Part shown: piece by piece, positions 18,497 to 29,271 of the stretch
Numbering within the stretch: the stretch's first letter is position 1
How the letters are laid out: every line of letters begins with the position of its first letter
DNA from: an archaeon
GTDB taxonomy: Archaea > Asgardarchaeota > Thorarchaeia > Thorarchaeales > Thorarchaeaceae
Direction: 5' to 3'
DNA length: 64,000 nucleotides
Assembly (NCBI GenBank): GCA_024276825.1
Contig: JAJRWI010000042.1
Location: forward strand, 62,001 to 126,000
The notes under the pieces: model-generated
Told to the model about the DNA's origin: nothing
What the model saw: only the letters and a program-made list of their open reading frames with translations
Databases searched by the model: none
Program-made: the position numbers and the translations under genes

Positions 18497-19363
18497 TCAT
18501 ATACTGAATATTGTCAGAGTGACAATATGAACAATCCAGGGAAATAATGCCATCAGTGCAGGGAGTGGAATTGAAGGAAGAATCTGATCTTCTTTAACAA
18601 ACACTGTAATATTGATCACTATTCCGACAAACGCCAAAAGCATCGACATCGCCCACACATAGATTGGAAAGAAGATGAATGAGTGAGCCGCAATCAGTGA
18701 GAAAGCAACATAGTCGCCAACGCCCACTGCCACAGATTCACTCTGAATACGTGTATAGTCAAAAGGATCCTCACCGATCCTGCCACTCAAGGATGGCTTC
18801 TTCTCTATTACAAGATGTCTTGTGAGAAAATAATCTTCGACAATCAGTGATATCACTAGGATAATCATACTCGAAGTTACAATCGTCACTCCCATGAAAA
18901 CTCCAAATATTGTCCCATAGAAAGCAACAAAGAAGTTCCGAATCACTCGTGGAAAGGCATCTATAACAATTAGTGCAATTGCAAGCATTGAAACACCAAG
19001 TGAAGCGGTAAGCACAACACCTGCTAATGGGGATGAGGTCCCCTTGAAGAGAATAAGAAGGAATGCCTGCCCCATAAAGATGGACACAAAGAATAGTATG
19101 GGAGAGATCATCAGCGACACCATGATCTTCTTTGCACCCCGCCCCTGTCGATTGAGCACCCAGAAAAGGGAGAAGATGACAAGAGAACCAAGAATTGTTG
19201 ATACTGTTGCTTGAATGAGCAGTTCAAGAGGAGAGTAATTTGGTGCATTTCTTACAATGAGCCCAATCAGAGATGAGTTCAGAATAGACGCAGCAATTAG
19301 CGAGGCAATTACAAAGGGAGTCGCAGATATCGTGATAAGTAGCAATCGAGTTCTCTCAGCCAT
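18497..19363 (-). CDS. Presenilin/signal-peptide-peptidase-like multi-TM aspartyl protease (A22-like)
   Basis: 288 aa multi-TM; SLIVEDYFLTRHLV (candidate TM6 Asp), AVGVGDYVAFSL (GxGD), SIPLPALMA (PAL). Confidence 0.7.
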   Translation of the reverse strand: MAERTRLLLITISATPFVIASLIAASILNSSLIGLIVRNAPNYSPLELLIQATVSTILGSLVIFSLFWVLNRQGRGAKKIMVSLMISPILFFVSIFMGQAFLLILFKGTSSPLAGVVLTASLGVSMLAIALIVIDAFPRVIRNFFVAFYGTIFGVFMGVTIVTSSMIILVISLIVEDYFLTRHLVIEKKPSLSGRIGEDPFDYTRIQSESVAVGVGDYVAFSLIAAHSFIFFPIYVWAMSMLLAFVGIVINITVFVKEDQILPSIPLPALMALFPWIVHIVTLTIFSI

Positions 19364-19454
19364 TATTATCAGAATCTACTCATAGTTTGAGTATTAAGAG
19401 TATGAGATATGCGCAATAGAATAAAAATCGCCCATCTTTAAAAAATAGAAAATA

Positions 19455-19472
19455 GGGGACTTCAGTCCCCTT
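19455..19472 (-). terminator. Hairpin terminator for SBP gene
   Basis: aggggact-tc-agtcccct followed on minus strand by attttctattttttaaag. Confidence 0.65.
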
Positions 19473-19485
19473 AAACTGTACTGGA

Positions 19486-21318
19486 CTACTTCTGCCTCAT
19501 TAGGACATATCCACCAACAAGAATCACAACTGCTGCTGCAACTGCACCTGCAACAATGGCCATGGTGAAGTCGCCACCAGTGGTTGGTGTGGTTGTGGTC
19601 TGCTGATAGGCGGATCTGTCAAGACCGTAGAAGTAGTTCGGGTTGTAGGTCAGCTCGACGAACTCACCAGCGACGTACGCAGACACATTAAATGGTCCAG
19701 AAGTGACCATCTCCTCAGCAGGTGGGTTGGGGTTCCAGGTATTCCAGCCATCAAGGCCAACTTCCTGGAAGACATGCTTTGGAATGATAGTCTTGTAGCC
19801 AATGGTGTGAAGGTGCCAGTATGACTCGGTGCTAAACTCAACCACTACTGTGTAGTCGGTTGGAGCATATGCAGCGGTCATCTCTGATAGGTCAACACCA
19901 TACGGGTTACCCGGTGCATCGCGGTAGTAGTTCAGCGTGAACGCGACATCCTCAGCAGTGATTGGCGTTCCATCTGTCCACGTCGCATTTTGTATCATAT
20001 TGAACGTGAACCGCGTATGGCCCTCAGGCACTGCGGGATTGTCAGCATGCGTTTCTGCCGTATATGACTCTGCAAGCCAGAATATGTCCTTGCCAAGGTG
20101 ATCGGTGCCAATAAGGCTATCATACATCTCACCCAGCACATTCATGGTGTATGCTGAAGAGCTAACCATGAAATTGAAGGTGTCAAGGTCCAATGGGTTG
20201 CTCCAAATGAAGGTACCACCGAATGGACCACCCTGATCAGCCTTGAGGTGAACCTTCTGATTTGTCCACCAGCCAGGGATACCGTCGCTTACGTCAGCAA
20301 CATGACCCTCGAACTTGTCGGTCCTGTAGGCAGATAGCAGAATGTTTTCATAACAGATGATCATTGGTGACTCGTAGACCCAGATCTTCTGCATCTCTAT
20401 AGCTGCCTCGTACACCTCATCGTAATCGGTGGAGTGAAGCAGCTGGTCTCTCCATGAGTCATATGTGGCATTTCTGAAGTTGGGGAAGTTCCAGTATGGC
20501 TCGTCTGCGTACTCTGACCAGAACTCATAAGCCAGCCAATCAACATCGAAAGAGTTGAAGGATGAACCAAGGAAGACTATGTCGTAGTCTCCGTGGAAGT
20601 AGAGTCTGTTCAGATACTCATAGAAGTCTGTAGGTTGGGATGTGGCATCAATACTAAGGTCCTGAAGTGCCTCGGCAACAATGGTACCGACCTCAATAGC
20701 AATGTTTGAGGATGATGCACACTCAACCAGTACATCAAAGTCTGAGCCATCAGGAGCCTCACGGAACCCGTCAGCATCGACATCAGCAAAGCCAGCTGCA
20801 TCTAGAAGCTGGTTACCTAGTTCGACGTTTGCCTCATAGTAGTGATATGGGAGTTGCTCCTCAACTGACCATGGATTCAATGCAGGAACTACTGAGTCCT
20901 GTGGTTGTGAGAGCCCATCCCACACATCATCTGAGATAGCCTCCTTGTCAAGAGCAAAAGCCAGTGCTCTGCGGAAGGCTGTGATGTTGAATGGATACTT
21001 AGCACAGTTGATTGTGATATAACCGTATCCGTTTCTCAGAGTGTGGGCAACTTCAATGTTTTCTGCCGCATCTAATGCTGGCAGAAAGCTTGGATCGATC
21101 ATGTCACCAATGACATCGATCTCACCGTTCTGAAGAGCGTTGACTTGCTGGTCGTCTTGCGTAATTACTTTGAACACAAGCTTGTCAATGTACGGACCTG
21201 ATTTGTAAAAGCCCGGTACAGTTGCCTGTGCTGCTCCAAACATGGGCGAAAGTGCCATGAATGTGAACGCAAAGACAAGTGACGCAGCAAGAACTCTCTT
21301 GGCACGACTGCTTGCCAT
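19486..21318 (-). CDS. ABC peptide-transport substrate-binding protein (family 5), C-terminally TM-anchored
   Basis: 610 aa; signal peptide, SBP_bac_5-type sequence, QQTTTTPTTGGDFTMAIVAGAVAAAVVILVGGYVLMRQK tail. Confidence 0.9.
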   Translation of the reverse strand: MASSRAKRVLAASLVFAFTFMALSPMFGAAQATVPGFYKSGPYIDKLVFKVITQDDQQVNALQNGEIDVIGDMIDPSFLPALDAAENIEVAHTLRNGYGYITINCAKYPFNITAFRRALAFALDKEAISDDVWDGLSQPQDSVVPALNPWSVEEQLPYHYYEANVELGNQLLDAAGFADVDADGFREAPDGSDFDVLVECASSSNIAIEVGTIVAEALQDLSIDATSQPTDFYEYLNRLYFHGDYDIVFLGSSFNSFDVDWLAYEFWSEYADEPYWNFPNFRNATYDSWRDQLLHSTDYDEVYEAAIEMQKIWVYESPMIICYENILLSAYRTDKFEGHVADVSDGIPGWWTNQKVHLKADQGGPFGGTFIWSNPLDLDTFNFMVSSSAYTMNVLGEMYDSLIGTDHLGKDIFWLAESYTAETHADNPAVPEGHTRFTFNMIQNATWTDGTPITAEDVAFTLNYYRDAPGNPYGVDLSEMTAAYAPTDYTVVVEFSTESYWHLHTIGYKTIIPKHVFQEVGLDGWNTWNPNPPAEEMVTSGPFNVSAYVAGEFVELTYNPNYFYGLDRSAYQQTTTTPTTGGDFTMAIVAGAVAAAVVILVGGYVLMRQK

Positions 21319-21681
21319 TATTCTCTCTATCTCCTTTTCCGAGTCGAATCGGATGATATTCGTCTAACGATTGACAATAAAAGCCTTGTGTTGGACTTGG
21401 GAACACATTGAGCTTGAAAATGAACATGAAAAACACACTGGCCGCACTAGTCTTAGCGCACAAGAGTTTCAGAAGTTCACAGACATAATAAAAGAAAGAC
21501 AACTGGCAGTCCAATAATGATCAGTGCCAAGAGGACTACGACTGTAAAATCGCAATATCGTGGCCATTCATGAATAAAATGAACAGTCATCCAAGTTGTA
21601 TTCAACAATATGCATTTGAAATAACTAATAACAGCCACGCCCAAAAAATAGAAGTGAAGAAAGGCACTTCCGCCCTTCTGT

Positions 21682-23256
21682 CTATCGTTCTCTAAGGCGT
21701 GGATTGAGAACTTGATCCAGCGTGTGTCCCACAAATGTGAATGCCAGTGATAAGATTGTAATCATTAATCCAGGAAACACAACAACCCACCAGGCACCAT
21801 TGTAGAATCCTCCCGAGCCCTGAGCATCAGCCAGCATTCGTCCCCAACTGGGCTGTGAGGGATCTGTCAATCCAAGGAATGCGAGACCGGATTCGGATAA
21901 AATGGCACCAACCACACCAAGGGTAATATCTGCGAATAGGATAGGCGTCACGTTGGGGAATATGTGGCGATACATTATGTAAGTGTCAGAAGCACCAATT
22001 GCCCGTGCCGATTCAACATAGGCCTTGTTCTTCTCTGCCATCACCTGAGATCGCACTATCCGCGACGTCCCAGTCCATCCCAATATTGATATCACTATAA
22101 TGATGTTCTCAATTGACGGCCCAAGAAACGCCGCCAAGACCATCATAAGTGGTAGCCCTGGAATGACCAGCAGAAAGTCAACAGTTCGCATGAGAATCTC
22201 ATCAATACGGCCGCCAAAGTATCCTGCAGCCATTCCAACTACTACGCCAACAATTGTGGATAGGAGGGTTGCAAGGATTCCAATAGTTAGAGATACTCTG
22301 GAGCCATAGACGAGTTGACTCCATGCATCAGCGCCCTTGTCAGTAGTGCCAAGGAGCCCAAAATACTCGCCATAAGCAATCAGACTGATTTCAGTGACTT
22401 GAACAGTCACAGAGCCGTTATAATATTGCCATGGATGATCTCCAAGAAAGTCATCAAAGTTCTTTGTTGGTGCAAGGCCAACAGCAACAGTCAGTGTATC
22501 ATTAGGATCTTCTTGAGTCCCATCCTTGCCAATGACCATCCCACCCCAGCCAGCAGCAATGTCAAAATAGCTCAGGTCAATTCGTCGGTCTTGCAGGGTG
22601 GGTGTGTATGGCGATGATGAATGGTATACCTGATGCCAGTTGCCAGATGAGTCTATCAACCAGATATAGACTCTGAACATGATTCCGCCAAGCTCTTGAG
22701 TCTTGAAATCGCCAGTTAGCGTGACTCCATATTCAAGCGTCATGTTGACATCACTGGGAATTCTTTCGAATGGCCAGTCAAAACTCTGGGTGAAGTAGAT
22801 GAAGCTACTAGAATCAGGCATCTGTTTCTCTGGGTCAACATCAATTGAAACGCCACTGCCAGCGGCATAGTTCCAAGTTAGGTTAACATAAGATTGCGTG
22901 AAGTTCTCTTCACTTGCATGATGCGTTGCACTAAACTGGTCTGCATAGGGGCCCACCTTGGTGAATGAGGGAGCTTCTACAAGAAATGGATCGGGGATAT
23001 ATTCACCAGTCACAACTCCATTTGGGTCAAAAAATGACATCCAGCTGGGAGCAAGGAAGTTAGGTGCGACCTTATTTGTTGGACTAGGATCATGAGTTGC
23101 CAATTGAGGAGCAGCAATGGCCATCCCAGTAAAGAGGATGAGAATCAAAAGGCCAAGGATACCAATTTTATGTCGCTTGTATTCATTCCAGAAGTCTTTG
23201 AATCCAATGTACAGGTTTGAGTCTTTCCAACTCTTTGATTGTTCGGGATTTGCCAA
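21682..23256 (-). CDS. Peptide ABC transporter permease, DppC-type, with large extracytoplasmic insertion (copy 1)
   Basis: 524 aa; N-terminal TM, ~200-aa soluble insert, then LTIGILATLLSTIVGVVVG...EAA-type loop ARAIGASDTYIMYRHIFPNV. Confidence 0.88.
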   Translation of the reverse strand: MANPEQSKSWKDSNLYIGFKDFWNEYKRHKIGILGLLILILFTGMAIAAPQLATHDPSPTNKVAPNFLAPSWMSFFDPNGVVTGEYIPDPFLVEAPSFTKVGPYADQFSATHHASEENFTQSYVNLTWNYAAGSGVSIDVDPEKQMPDSSSFIYFTQSFDWPFERIPSDVNMTLEYGVTLTGDFKTQELGGIMFRVYIWLIDSSGNWHQVYHSSSPYTPTLQDRRIDLSYFDIAAGWGGMVIGKDGTQEDPNDTLTVAVGLAPTKNFDDFLGDHPWQYYNGSVTVQVTEISLIAYGEYFGLLGTTDKGADAWSQLVYGSRVSLTIGILATLLSTIVGVVVGMAAGYFGGRIDEILMRTVDFLLVIPGLPLMMVLAAFLGPSIENIIIVISILGWTGTSRIVRSQVMAEKNKAYVESARAIGASDTYIMYRHIFPNVTPILFADITLGVVGAILSESGLAFLGLTDPSQPSWGRMLADAQGSGGFYNGAWWVVVFPGLMITILSLAFTFVGHTLDQVLNPRLRER

Positions 23257-23445
23257 TTTCTACACCTCAAATTGAATGTTTCAAATCACATCAGGGTTCT
23301 GACCCAGTTCCCCGATTGGATGAAGTCGGGCTTCTCAAGTAACTTATGAAGATTACCATTCAAGAAAAACATCGGAGTTTTTCGAAGCGTTTCAATCATG
23401 ATTGATTGATATTAATATGAGGGAGTTCTTAAAAAAAAATAGAAG

Positions 23446-23470
23446 TCTAAGGGATATCGAATCCCTTAGA
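23446..23470 (-). terminator. Hairpin terminator for DppB-like gene
   Basis: tctaagggat-atcga-atcccttaga followed on minus strand by a T9 tract. Confidence 0.7.
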
Positions 23471-23485
23471 TGGTTTCAGATAGTA

Positions 23486-24535
23486 TCACCCGTATTTGAT
23501 ACGTGGGTCAAGGACACCATATAGTAGGTCTGCAATGAAGTTCGCAAGAATAGCTGTGATTGCAATTATCATGAAGATGGCCTGCACCACAGGATAATCG
23601 AGAATAATCAAGCTGTCAAATATATATCGTCCAAGTCCGTACCACGTAAACACGGTCTCTGTCAGTGTTGCACCATTAATGATGAATCCAAATGTCATGG
23701 CAATGATTGTCACCATTGGCAGCATAGCATTCTTCAAGCCATGCTTGTAAAGCACTTGGTTCTCATCAAGTCCCTTGGCCCTTGCTGTCAGAATGTAGTC
23801 CTCTGTCATGACATCTATCAAGTTGTTTCGCATGTAAAGGAAGTATCCTCCATAACCACCAACGCCGAGAGTGATCATAGGCAGAAACAGATGGTGGAGG
23901 ATGTCTGCAGCCGCAATCAGGCCTCCAAGTGGATTGTTAGTGACCAGAGCAAAGTTGTCATAGTTAATAGTGCCAAACAGCGGGAAGCTGATCAGGCCAT
24001 TGGTTAATGCGGGCAGATAGAATGCGAATATCATCAGAAGCATCATTCCCAGCCAGAATATGGGTAATGAATAGATGAACAGCGCAAGCGTGACCGCACC
24101 GACATCTTTTCGAGACCCCGGTTCAGCCGCCACTCTGACCCCAGTCCAGATACCAATGATGATAGCAACAATTGAAGATGTGCCCATCAGCAAGAGCGTG
24201 TTTGGCAGGCGCTCCATGATCTCGTCGATTACTGGCTTCTGAGTCACAAATGAGATTCCAAAGTTGCCAGTGAACATATTCACGATATATCGCCAGAACA
24301 TGTATATCCAATCAAAAATGTCAGGCTCGGGCACCAGACCAAAACGCAAGTATAATTGCTCAAGAGCATCCCTTGTCAGGTTTCTTCTAAGCTCCTCACT
24401 AATCATCAGGTCAACTGGACTAACGCCGAGTATTAGGGTTGGAAGTCTGAAAAGGAAGAAGTTGAAACAGACAACGGCAACCACAAGCAAGAACATATAG
24501 ATGACTCGCCTGATAACGTACTCACGTAGTCCCAT
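23486..24535 (-). CDS. Peptide ABC transporter permease, DppB-type
   Basis: 349 aa; YVIRRVIYMFLLVV, TARAKGLDENQVLYKHGLKNAMLPMVT, DPRIKYG end. Confidence 0.9.
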   Translation of the reverse strand: MGLREYVIRRVIYMFLLVVAVVCFNFFLFRLPTLILGVSPVDLMISEELRRNLTRDALEQLYLRFGLVPEPDIFDWIYMFWRYIVNMFTGNFGISFVTQKPVIDEIMERLPNTLLLMGTSSIVAIIIGIWTGVRVAAEPGSRKDVGAVTLALFIYSLPIFWLGMMLLMIFAFYLPALTNGLISFPLFGTINYDNFALVTNNPLGGLIAAADILHHLFLPMITLGVGGYGGYFLYMRNNLIDVMTEDYILTARAKGLDENQVLYKHGLKNAMLPMVTIIAMTFGFIINGATLTETVFTWYGLGRYIFDSLIILDYPVVQAIFMIIAITAILANFIADLLYGVLDPRIKYG

Positions 24536-24756
24536 TTTTTTTCACCTAGCAGTTAATTGTCGATAATACATAGTCACACTAAGTATTGTTACACAGGGTT
24601 GATTGTTTTTATCTGGTTAATAAGATTGTTGTTCAAGGAGACTTAAACGAAAAATCGCAATCTTCAGAACTACTTCATGACCCATTAAAACTGGCCATTA
24701 CTTTTCATGATCATCTATATTGAAGTCCCAAATTAAAAAAAAAGTGATGACCATGT

Positions 24757-24795
24757 AATCAGCCCCTGGCCATGAACAAGGCCATGGAGCTGATT
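24757..24795 (-). terminator. Imperfect hairpin plus T-tract downstream of DppC copy 2
   Basis: aatcagc...ggccat...atggcc-type inverted repeat...gctgatt, with A9 tract (24734-24743 region) giving T-run on minus strand. Confidence 0.5.
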
Positions 24796-24811
24796 AAGGA
24801 GGTCAATTGAT

Positions 24812-26398
24812 TTATCGTTCTCTAAGACGTGGATTAAGAACTTGGTCTAATGTGTGTCCCACAAATGTGAAAGCTAATGACAGTAGTGTGATCATCAATC
24901 CTGGAAAGACGACGACCCACCATGCTCCATTGTAGAACCCGCCAGTGCCCTGTGCATCTGCTAGCATTCGTCCCCAACTGGGCTGAGAGGGGTCTGTCAA
25001 TCCAAGGAATGCCAGACCGGATTCCGAGAGGATTGCACCAACCACACCAAGCGTGATGTTAGCAAACAGAATGGGGGTCACATTTGGAAGCACGTGTCTC
25101 AAGATGATGTAAGTGTCAGAGGCTCCGATGGCCCGTGCCGATTCAACATAGGCCTTGTTTTTCTCAGCCATGACTTGGGACCGTACAATACGTGATGTCC
25201 CCGTCCACCCCAGTATCGCAATGACGACAATGATATTCTCAACCGACGGACCCAGAAACGCCGCCAAGACCATCATAAGCGGTAGTCCTGGAATGACAAG
25301 CAGAAAGTCAACAAGACGCATTAATATCTCATCAGTACGGCCGCCAAAGTATCCTGCCACAAGTCCCACAATGACACCCACAATAGTTGAGAGTGCTGTT
25401 GCAAGAATGCCAATATAAAGAGAAATTCGTGAGCCATAAACGAGCTGGCTCCATGCATCTGCACCCTTGTCGGTAGTGCCTAGGATGCCAAAGTATTCAC
25501 CATAAGCAATAAGACTGACTTCAGTGACCTGCACTGTCACAGAGCCAGTGTAAAAGTCTTCAGGGTGCGTATTGAGGTAGTTTCTGAAGTATCGGGTTGG
25601 AGCTAGACCGACAGCAACAGTCAGAGTGTCATCTGGGTCTTCTTGCACTCCATTCTCATCTTGGACCATTCCGCCAAACGCTTCGTTAACATCAAAGTAG
25701 TTAAGGTCGATTCGTCGGTCTTGCAAAGTTGGTGTGTAGGGCGCAGATGACTGATAGACTCTCCTCCAATTTCCTGAGGAGTCAATCAGCCACATGTAGA
25801 CCCTGAACATGATGCCTCCTGCTTCTTGTGTTGCAAAGTCGCCAGTGAGTGTGACTCCATATTCAAGTGTCATGTTGACATCGCTTGGGATATTATTGAA
25901 AGGCCATGTGAAGTTTCGTGTGAAATAGACAAAGTCCAGAGAATCGGGCAGGTTGCCTTCTATATCATATGGTGTTCGCCAGTACATGGGCTCTGCATTA
26001 TGAGTCCATGTGAGATTAACATAATTTCGCTCTCCTGCTTCTTCAGCAACAAAGTGCGAATAGCTAAATTCATCTTTGTTAGGGCCTTGAGTCACAAAGT
26101 TCGGTTCTTCATATAGGAATGGATCGGGATAATACTCATTTGTTATCACGCCCTGCGGGTCGAAGAATGCCATCCATTGCGGGGCTAAGAAATGGGGCGC
26201 AACTTTTGCAGTTGGGGAAGGATCATGGGTTGCTAGGAAGGGTGCTCCAATAGCCATTCCAATATATAGCCCAAGAATCGCAAGTCCCAGAATACCGATT
26301 TTATGCTTTCTGTATTCATGCCAGAATCCGGACAGACTGACATACAAGTTACTGTCTTTCCATCCACCTGTTTTCTTATCACTTTCATATTGGGACAA
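24812..26398 (-). CDS. Peptide ABC transporter permease, DppC-type, with large extracytoplasmic insertion (copy 2)
   Basis: 528 aa, closely related to 21682-23256 over full length. Confidence 0.88.
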   Translation of the reverse strand: MSQYESDKKTGGWKDSNLYVSLSGFWHEYRKHKIGILGLAILGLYIGMAIGAPFLATHDPSPTAKVAPHFLAPQWMAFFDPQGVITNEYYPDPFLYEEPNFVTQGPNKDEFSYSHFVAEEAGERNYVNLTWTHNAEPMYWRTPYDIEGNLPDSLDFVYFTRNFTWPFNNIPSDVNMTLEYGVTLTGDFATQEAGGIMFRVYMWLIDSSGNWRRVYQSSAPYTPTLQDRRIDLNYFDVNEAFGGMVQDENGVQEDPDDTLTVAVGLAPTRYFRNYLNTHPEDFYTGSVTVQVTEVSLIAYGEYFGILGTTDKGADAWSQLVYGSRISLYIGILATALSTIVGVIVGLVAGYFGGRTDEILMRLVDFLLVIPGLPLMMVLAAFLGPSVENIIVVIAILGWTGTSRIVRSQVMAEKNKAYVESARAIGASDTYIILRHVLPNVTPILFANITLGVVGAILSESGLAFLGLTDPSQPSWGRMLADAQGTGGFYNGAWWVVVFPGLMITLLSLAFTFVGHTLDQVLNPRLRER

Positions 26399-26557
26399 TC
26401 AATAACCTCCTTATATTTCAGGACCGAAGTCTATGAAATTCTGTGGTCATCTACTTGTTCAAACCGACCAATGTCCGTTAAAAAGCTCTCTATTTGAGAA
26501 TATATAATTCGCCTAGTGCGCATATTATTGAAAGTCATTTAATCTTTAAAGGAAATA

Positions 26558-26878
26558 TTATTGTTCATTATCAGTGAGGGTGTCGACAAATGGATCCTCG
26601 ATTGAGTCTCCTGGCACCTCAGAGGGTTTCTCGCGCATTCGTTCTTCTCGCGCCTTGATTATCTCCTTTGTCCTCCTACTAGCAGCCCAGAGATCTGCAA
26701 ATACTACACCAACAAGAAACACTGTCAGTGCTCCAGCAAGAGAGATAATTGTCCCAATGAATCGCAAGGAGTCATTCAGTAGTGCAAGCCCATAACCCCC
26801 AAAGATTAAGATAAATGGGATGAGAAGAATCCGTTTGCGGGGTTCCTTACGAGTTTCAGGGAATGCACGAACTGTCAT
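26558..26878 (-). CDS. Small membrane protein, unknown
   Basis: 106 aa, two TM segments. Confidence 0.5.
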   Translation of the reverse strand: MTVRAFPETRKEPRKRILLIPFILIFGGYGLALLNDSLRFIGTIISLAGALTVFLVGVVFADLWAASRRTKEIIKAREERMREKPSEVPGDSIEDPFVDTLTDNEQ

Positions 26879-27141
26879 TTCTAATCAAATATATGACGAA
26901 TTAGTTCCTTTTACCGTTTTCGAATAGGGAAGACAACAAACTGGTTTTATAGAGATATTGTAATTATTCAATAAATATTACAGGATGATAAGGAATAGGT
27001 TTAATGTTTTCTAATTTGTGGCCCAAAACTCTTAGAAAGCAACATATATATGGGCGGCACAGAACCCCCCACACATTAATGGGATATAGAATTTCATAAT
27101 AATCCCGTGATAATAATCATATTCCATATGGAGCGAGAAGA

Positions 27142-28131
27142 ATGAACCTGCTTGACATTCGGAGCCTAAGGATGTATTACCAGACTCAGAAGGGCTTGGT
27201 CAAAGCTGTGGACAATGTTTCGCTGACATTAGACGCTGGCGAGTCAATCGGACTTGCAGGTGAATCGGGTTGCGGAAAATCAAGCCTTGCATATTCGATC
27301 ATGCAGCTACTTCCACCCGCGGCAAATATTGTTGGCGGAAACATTTACTTCAAGGGTGAAGACCTACTTAGAAAGACAGCAAAGGAAATGCGAGATATTC
27401 GCTGGAAGAATGTCGCAATCGTCTTTCAAGGTGCAATGAATGCTCTGAACCCAGTCTTTGAGATTGGAGAGCAGATTGCAGAGGCCATTCTGATGCATGA
27501 AAACGTGACTGAAGAAGAAGCTCTTGACAGATGTGCCAAGCTGTTTGAGATGGTCGGTCTGGACCCGGGACGAATTCACAACTATCCACATGAATTCAGT
27601 GGAGGAATGCGACAGAGGGCCATGATTGCTATGGCATTAGCGTGCAATCCTGACCTAGTGATCGCAGACGAGCCAACAACAGCACTTGATGTCACAATCC
27701 AGGCTCAGATTCTCAGGCTTATGCAAAAATTGCAGAAAGACCTTGGCCTTTCACTGATATTGATCACTCATGACTTGAGTGTTATTGCAGAAACCTGTGA
27801 TAAGGTCGCTATCATGTATGCAGGAAGAATTGCAGAACTTGCTGATGTGGTTTCAGTATTCAAAGACCCAGTGCACCCATATGCTACTGGTCTTGTCGGT
27901 GCAATTCCAAGCATGGTGAAAGCAGAACACAAGACGCTCACTTCAATTCCTGGTTCGCCACCTGATCTGATTAATCCCCCAACCGGATGTAGATTCCATC
28001 CAAGATGTCCCTATGCACAAGACATTTGTTCTCGTGAGGAACCTATGATGGAAGAGATAGAACCCGGAAGATTTGTAGCATGTCATTTTGCCGAACAACT
28101 GAGAGGCAAGATTCACGTAGATTTGGAATAG
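27142..28131 (+). CDS. Peptide ABC transporter ATP-binding protein (OppD/DppD-type)
   Basis: [39 protein letters not shown]-terminal [11 protein letters not shown]. Confidence 0.92.
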   Translation: MNLLDIRSLRMYYQTQKGLVKAVDNVSLTLDAGESIGLAGESGCGKSSLAYSIMQLLPPAANIVGGNIYFKGEDLLRKTAKEMRDIRWKNVAIVFQGAMNALNPVFEIGEQIAEAILMHENVTEEEALDRCAKLFEMVGLDPGRIHNYPHEFSGGMRQRAMIAMALACNPDLVIADEPTTALDVTIQAQILRLMQKLQKDLGLSLILITHDLSVIAETCDKVAIMYAGRIAELADVVSVFKDPVHPYATGLVGAIPSMVKAEHKTLTSIPGSPPDLINPPTGCRFHPRCPYAQDICSREEPMMEEIEPGRFVACHFAEQLRGKIHVDLE

Positions 28132-28143
28132 GAGGCTGAAATA

Positions 28144-29199
28144 ATGGCATTAAGAGAATCAATATTTGCGGATGTATCATCTAGTATTAGTGAAGGCGAG
28201 CCTCTTGTCAGGGTCAGAAACCTTAGAAAGTGGTTCCCTGTAAACACCGGATTTCTTTCTTCATTGCTTTATAAGCAAGAGCTTTTCGTCAAGGCTATTG
28301 ATGGCATTAGCTTTGACATTAGAAAAGGAGAAGTCCTAGTAATTGCAGGTGAGTCAGGCTGTGGAAAGACTACAACAGGTCGATGCGTTCTATACCTTGA
28401 GAAACCCACCGATGGCTCAATATTTTATGGAGATATTGACCTTTCACAACTTGACAGGAACGAGATGAAAGAACTGCGAAAGAGAATGCAGATCACTTTT
28501 CAGGACCCTTACGAGTCACTCAATCCAAAGCAGAGTATCTTTAGCATAGTTGCAGAACCACTCAATGTCCACAAGATTCCACTCACACCAAGTCAGAAGA
28601 GAGAGAGAGTACTTGAAGCACTCGAGAGTGTGGCTCTTACACCCGCAACCGACTATATCGATAGATACCCACACGAGCTTAGTGGTGGTCAGAGACAAAG
28701 AATTTCAATTGCCAGAGCACTGATACTGCATCCAGAATTTATGGTTGCAGATGAGCCCGTGTCAATGCTCGATGTGTCAATTCGTGCAGAGATCTTGAAT
28801 CTTCTCTTGAAACTTAGAGAGGAACTTGGCCTCACCTATCTGTTTATTACTCATGACCTTGCAGTTGCAACTTACATTGCTGACAGAATCGGAATTATGT
28901 ACCTTGGCAAGATCATGGAGATGGGACCATCGCATGATGTGGCATTCAGTCCCTTCCACCCATACACAAGAGCGTTGATCTCAGCAGTCCCATCAGGAGA
29001 CCCAACTGTGAAGAAGCGTGTTGAGTCCCTGAAGGGCGAACCGCCAAGCCCAATTAATGTGCCTTCTGGATGCAGGTTCCACCCACGTTGCCCATATGCC
29101 CAAGAGATTTGTGTGAGGGAGATCCCAGAAGACAGAGATATGGGTAATGACCACTTTGTGGCATGCCACTTTGCCGGTGAGCTGCCAGAGATAGAGTAA
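28144..29199 (+). CDS. Peptide ABC transporter ATP-binding protein (OppF/DppF-type)
   Basis: [43 protein letters not shown]. Confidence 0.92.
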   Translation: MALRESIFADVSSSISEGEPLVRVRNLRKWFPVNTGFLSSLLYKQELFVKAIDGISFDIRKGEVLVIAGESGCGKTTTGRCVLYLEKPTDGSIFYGDIDLSQLDRNEMKELRKRMQITFQDPYESLNPKQSIFSIVAEPLNVHKIPLTPSQKRERVLEALESVALTPATDYIDRYPHELSGGQRQRISIARALILHPEFMVADEPVSMLDVSIRAEILNLLLKLREELGLTYLFITHDLAVATYIADRIGIMYLGKIMEMGPSHDVAFSPFHPYTRALISAVPSGDPTVKKRVESLKGEPPSPINVPSGCRFHPRCPYAQEICVREIPEDRDMGNDHFVACHFAGELPEIE

Positions 29200-29271
29200 T
29201 AGTACTTCGGAGTTGACAGCATTTATTGCTGTCCTCCTATACTTATTTTATGAACAAATTTCAGGAGTCAA

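Noticed and set aside
21682-26398. Assembly duplication explaining the two DppC genes
   Set aside because: The copies differ throughout, including in the insert sequence and third codon positions, so they are real paralogues.
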